A stretch of DNA of 21,810 nucleotides from Pelargonium nanum (taxonomy: Eukaryota; Streptophyta; Magnoliopsida; Geraniales; Geraniaceae). The stretch spans positions 1 to 21,810 of the forward strand of contig JAYMTF010001700.1 of assembly GCA_036897485.1 (NCBI GenBank), given 5' to 3'. Positions 21,652-21,810 of this stretch are shown piece after piece. The notes below the pieces were generated by a model. That model did not search any database. It had not been told where the DNA came from and saw only the letters and a program-made list of their open reading frames with translations. Within the stretch, counting starts at the first letter, position 1, and the number at the start of each line of letters is the position of its first letter. Both the position numbers and the translations under genes were made by a program.

Positions 21652-21810
21652 TAGGAATGGCAACGGGGCGGATTTGGGGCGAATTCCCCATTCCCTGTCC
21701 CCGTTCCCGAAGTTGTCCCCGTTTCCCGTTCGGGGATTTTTCCCCACCTCCATCCCCGCCCCGTTCGGGTATGGGGATTCCCCGTTCCCCGATCGAATTT
21801 TTTTTCCTAA
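21652..21810. mobile_element. G/C-rich repeat, probable start of a hAT-type non-autonomous element (cut by window end)
   Basis: Base composition changes abruptly at about 21652 from AT-rich to G/C-rich. The segment begins TAGGAATGGCAACGGGGCGG, a form (TAGGNATGGCAACGGG) that I associate with ends of repetitive plant hAT-like MITEs. The interior is built of repeated CCCCGTTCC, CGGGGA and CCCCG units on alternating strands. The far end and any 8-bp target duplication lie beyond the window, so the class is provisional. Confidence 0.5.

Noticed and set aside
1-21810. A previously undescribed multi-gene system
   Set aside because: Both supported genes are well-known conserved eukaryotic families with unrelated roles, and the remainder is introns, spacers and repeat remnants.

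Overview
This is nuclear DNA from a flowering plant, most likely a eudicot. It is AT-rich, has many GT-AG introns with T-rich 3' ends, and carries small non-autonomous transposons. The two encoded proteins closely resemble their Arabidopsis orthologues as I remember them. No bacterial, organellar or viral gene is visible.

Layout, all genes on the + strand. 1..~960: AT-rich upstream region. ~960..13606: a 28-coding-exon gene for CAND1 (cullin-associated and neddylation-dissociated 1), with a 5'UTR intron. I assembled it exon by exon; the frame closes over 3657 nt and gives 1218 residues. 13607..15173: CAND1 3' end and spacer. 15174..19155: an 8-coding-exon gene for SPF30/SMNDC1, a Tudor-domain splicing factor of 309 residues. 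19156..21810: no supported gene; it holds a solo-LTR-like element, a decayed repeat and the start of a G/C-rich repeat cut by the window end.

The two genes do unrelated jobs. CAND1 cycles substrate-receptor modules on cullin-RING ubiquitin ligases, including the SCF complexes used in auxin signalling. SPF30 binds symmetrically dimethylated arginines and acts in spliceosome assembly. Their adjacency matches, from memory, the Arabidopsis neighbours At2g02560 and At2g02570, so this looks like an old conserved gene pair.

The unusual structure lies mostly in introns: a GC-AG intron in CAND1; a 111-nt CAND1 intron that is in frame and free of stops; two foldback transposons in introns 25 and 27, one with a clear 8-bp target duplication; and large tandem duplications in CAND1 intron 24 and SPF30 intron 1. 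I found no evidence of a new multi-gene system. The window is best read as two conserved housekeeping genes with recent repeat activity around and inside them.
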